DNA of 6,469 nucleotides from an uncultured Dyadobacter sp. (lineage in GTDB: Bacteria; Bacteroidota; Bacteroidia; Cytophagales; Spirosomataceae). The stretch covers positions 1-6,469 of the forward strand of contig CAMLNK010000244.1 of assembly GCA_946481035.1 (NCBI GenBank), in the 5' to 3' direction. The translations under genes were made by a program, and so were the position numbers. The notes under the pieces were generated by a model that saw nothing but the letters and a program-made list of their open reading frames with translations, was not told the DNA's origin and ran no database searches. Positions 5,525 to 6,469 of this stretch are shown here, piece by piece (within the stretch, counting starts at the first letter, position 1; every line of letters begins with the position of its first letter).

Positions 5525-6424
5525 TTATTTAATCGTTACCCTCCCGAACTCGGCGCTGATATCGACGCTGGCGAGCTGGTTGCGGGAAAAAAAAGCTTCC
5601 TTGAAATCGGTGGTGTTACGCTTCCATTTGAAACCGTTGGGTAGTTTCATGGTGGCGTAGGCGCCGTTGATGGTATAATCGAAATGCTGCCAGTTCTTGG
5701 CCAGAAGCGTTATTTCGGCCTTTTGGGAGCGGATACCCAGGCTTGTGAGCCCCACAGTCGGGTAAATTTCGACATTGCCGTAGGCGGCATCGATGCGGAC
5801 CGCCCCGGCGATCTGTTCGAGGCGGACGTTGGTATGGTCGCTCGCAAATGTGAATGTGCCCGCCAGCTCGGTGCCCGAAAGCGCGCCGAATGTCGTGTTG
5901 AGGGCGCCTTTGCCGCTTAATCCGGTTAGGTTTGTTGTGCAGAAATCGGCTTTGAGGTTCAGCTGGTTGGTGAGCCCGCGTAAAGTAATGGTACCGAACG
6001 AATTTTTAAGATCTACGGCGCACGATGCCGGCAAATGGATCGTATAGCGCGCTTTCAGGTTCGATACCGGTTTGCTTTCCCCATCTTTCAATACAATATA
6101 ATTACGCAGAAAGTAGTCCTTGCCATTGCGGTCGGCGATATACTGCACCTTGGATAGGTCCTGCGTGGCAGTGGCGCGATCGGGGTGACGGGCGGAAAGC
6201 TCCATAATCACGGCGATATCGGCATTGTCCCAGGTCACTATCTCGATGTCGGCTTTTTCCGCGCTGATGTAGAGCGTACGCACGGTGGGTGCGCTCACCG
6301 TCTTTTCAATTCTCTTGGTAGCGACCTGCAACTTCCCTTGCGCGTATGCAGGCAGGCCCCCGAGCACCCATGCGAGCAGCAGGCGCAGCGGTATTTTTCG
6401 GATGGTTTTGAGATACATTTTCAT
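5525..6424 (-). CDS. Secreted DUF4097-like beta-strand repeat protein
   Basis: A 299-aa protein with a signal peptide (basic 6-14, hydrophobic 15-24, cut AYA|Q after residue 28). The mature part is almost all short beta strands with a repeated [small]-x-[F/Y]-[G]-x-[V/I]-x-[L/I] unit: NSFGTITL (141), ADFCTTNL (159), TTFGALSG (177), SDHTNVRL (195), AAYGNVEI (213), then looser copies at 233, 254 and 291. The first five are exactly 18 residues apart, as in a right-handed beta-helix-like repeat of the DUF4097 / 'putative adhesin' group. Such proteins are common in Bacteroidota behind sigma-factor/anti-sigma genes and their role is not established. It is probably periplasmic, with no membrane anchor after the signal peptide and no LPXTG or T9SS C-terminal domain. 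ATG at 6424 chosen; ATG at 6418 (residue 3) is equally possible. It starts 11 bases after a possible upstream gene end. Confidence 0.85.
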   Translation of the reverse strand: MKMYLKTIRKIPLRLLLAWVLGGLPAYAQGKLQVATKRIEKTVSAPTVRTLYISAEKADIEIVTWDNADIAVIMELSARHPDRATATQDLSKVQYIADRNGKDYFLRNYIVLKDGESKPVSNLKARYTIHLPASCAVDLKNSFGTITLRGLTNQLNLKADFCTTNLTGLSGKGALNTTFGALSGTELAGTFTFASDHTNVRLEQIAGAVRIDAAYGNVEIYPTVGLTSLGIRSQKAEITLLAKNWQHFDYTINGAYATMKLPNGFKWKRNTTDFKEAFFSRNQLASVDISAEFGRVTIK

Positions 6425-6435
6425 TGTTCAGGTGC

Positions 6436-6468
6436 TTAAATCATTTTGGCCATTGCATTCAGAATGTC
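6436..6468 (-). CDS. Possible last codons of an upstream gene (partial)
   Basis: In one minus-strand frame the window edge encodes DILNAMAKMI followed by TAA (6438-6436), 11 bases before the ATG of the DUF4097-like gene. The peptide resembles an amphipathic C-terminal helix and the spacing suits an operon. A second frame (ending TGA at 6430-6428) is also open to the edge, so the assignment is tentative. Confidence 0.4.
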   Translation of the reverse strand, partial: DILNAMAKMI

Positions 6469-6469
6469 C

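Noticed and set aside
5684..6047. Two overlapping plus-strand frames (78 and 84 codons) inside the DUF4097-like gene
   Set aside because: Rich in Arg, Ala and Pro as expected of GC-rich antisense frames; the minus-strand repeat structure explains the region.

Overview
The window looks like chromosomal DNA of a Bacteroidota bacterium, probably Cytophagales (a Dyadobacter/Spirosoma-like organism; this is inference from protein style, not a search). Reasons: Shine-Dalgarno-poor start sites, a promoter of the Bacteroidota form TTG-N20-TAnnTTTG, signal peptides cut before Gln (SYA|Q, AYA|Q), outer-membrane barrels ending in Phe, a DUF4097-type protein, and a SRPBCC/AHSA1 protein of a type common in that phylum.

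Left part, plus strand (1-1528): the C-terminal half of a UvrA-like ABC ATPase runs in from the left edge. Its signature stretches resemble the short UvrA paralogs (UvrA2 type) more than housekeeping UvrA. A small SRPBCC-fold protein follows, with its own possible promoter.

Centre left, minus strand (1525-2299): an AT-rich type II toxin-antitoxin module, higB (toxin) then higA (antitoxin). A well-formed Bacteroidota promoter lies in front of higB, and a 17-bp imperfect palindrome covers the expected transcription start, as expected for autorepression by HigA. The last codons of higA and the SRPBCC gene overlap convergently.

Centre and right, minus strand (2300-5397): four closely spaced genes read right to left: a 410-aa probable outer-membrane beta-barrel, a ~129-aa protein with one membrane helix, a calcineurin-like metallophosphoesterase lipoprotein, and a 193-aa probable outer-membrane barrel. 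Gaps are 26, 11 and 1 bases, so this looks like one operon whose products all sit in or face the envelope. Its function is unknown; it is the best candidate here for an undescribed system. The lipoprotein's signal peptide is built from a 9-bp in-frame tandem repeat.

Right end, minus strand (5525-6468): a secreted DUF4097-like beta-repeat protein with an 18-residue period, preceded by what may be the last codons of another gene. No rRNA, tRNA, CRISPR array or insertion sequence was seen. There is no gene-free stretch longer than 300 bases; the largest gaps are 5398-5524, 2199-2299 and 1001-1096.
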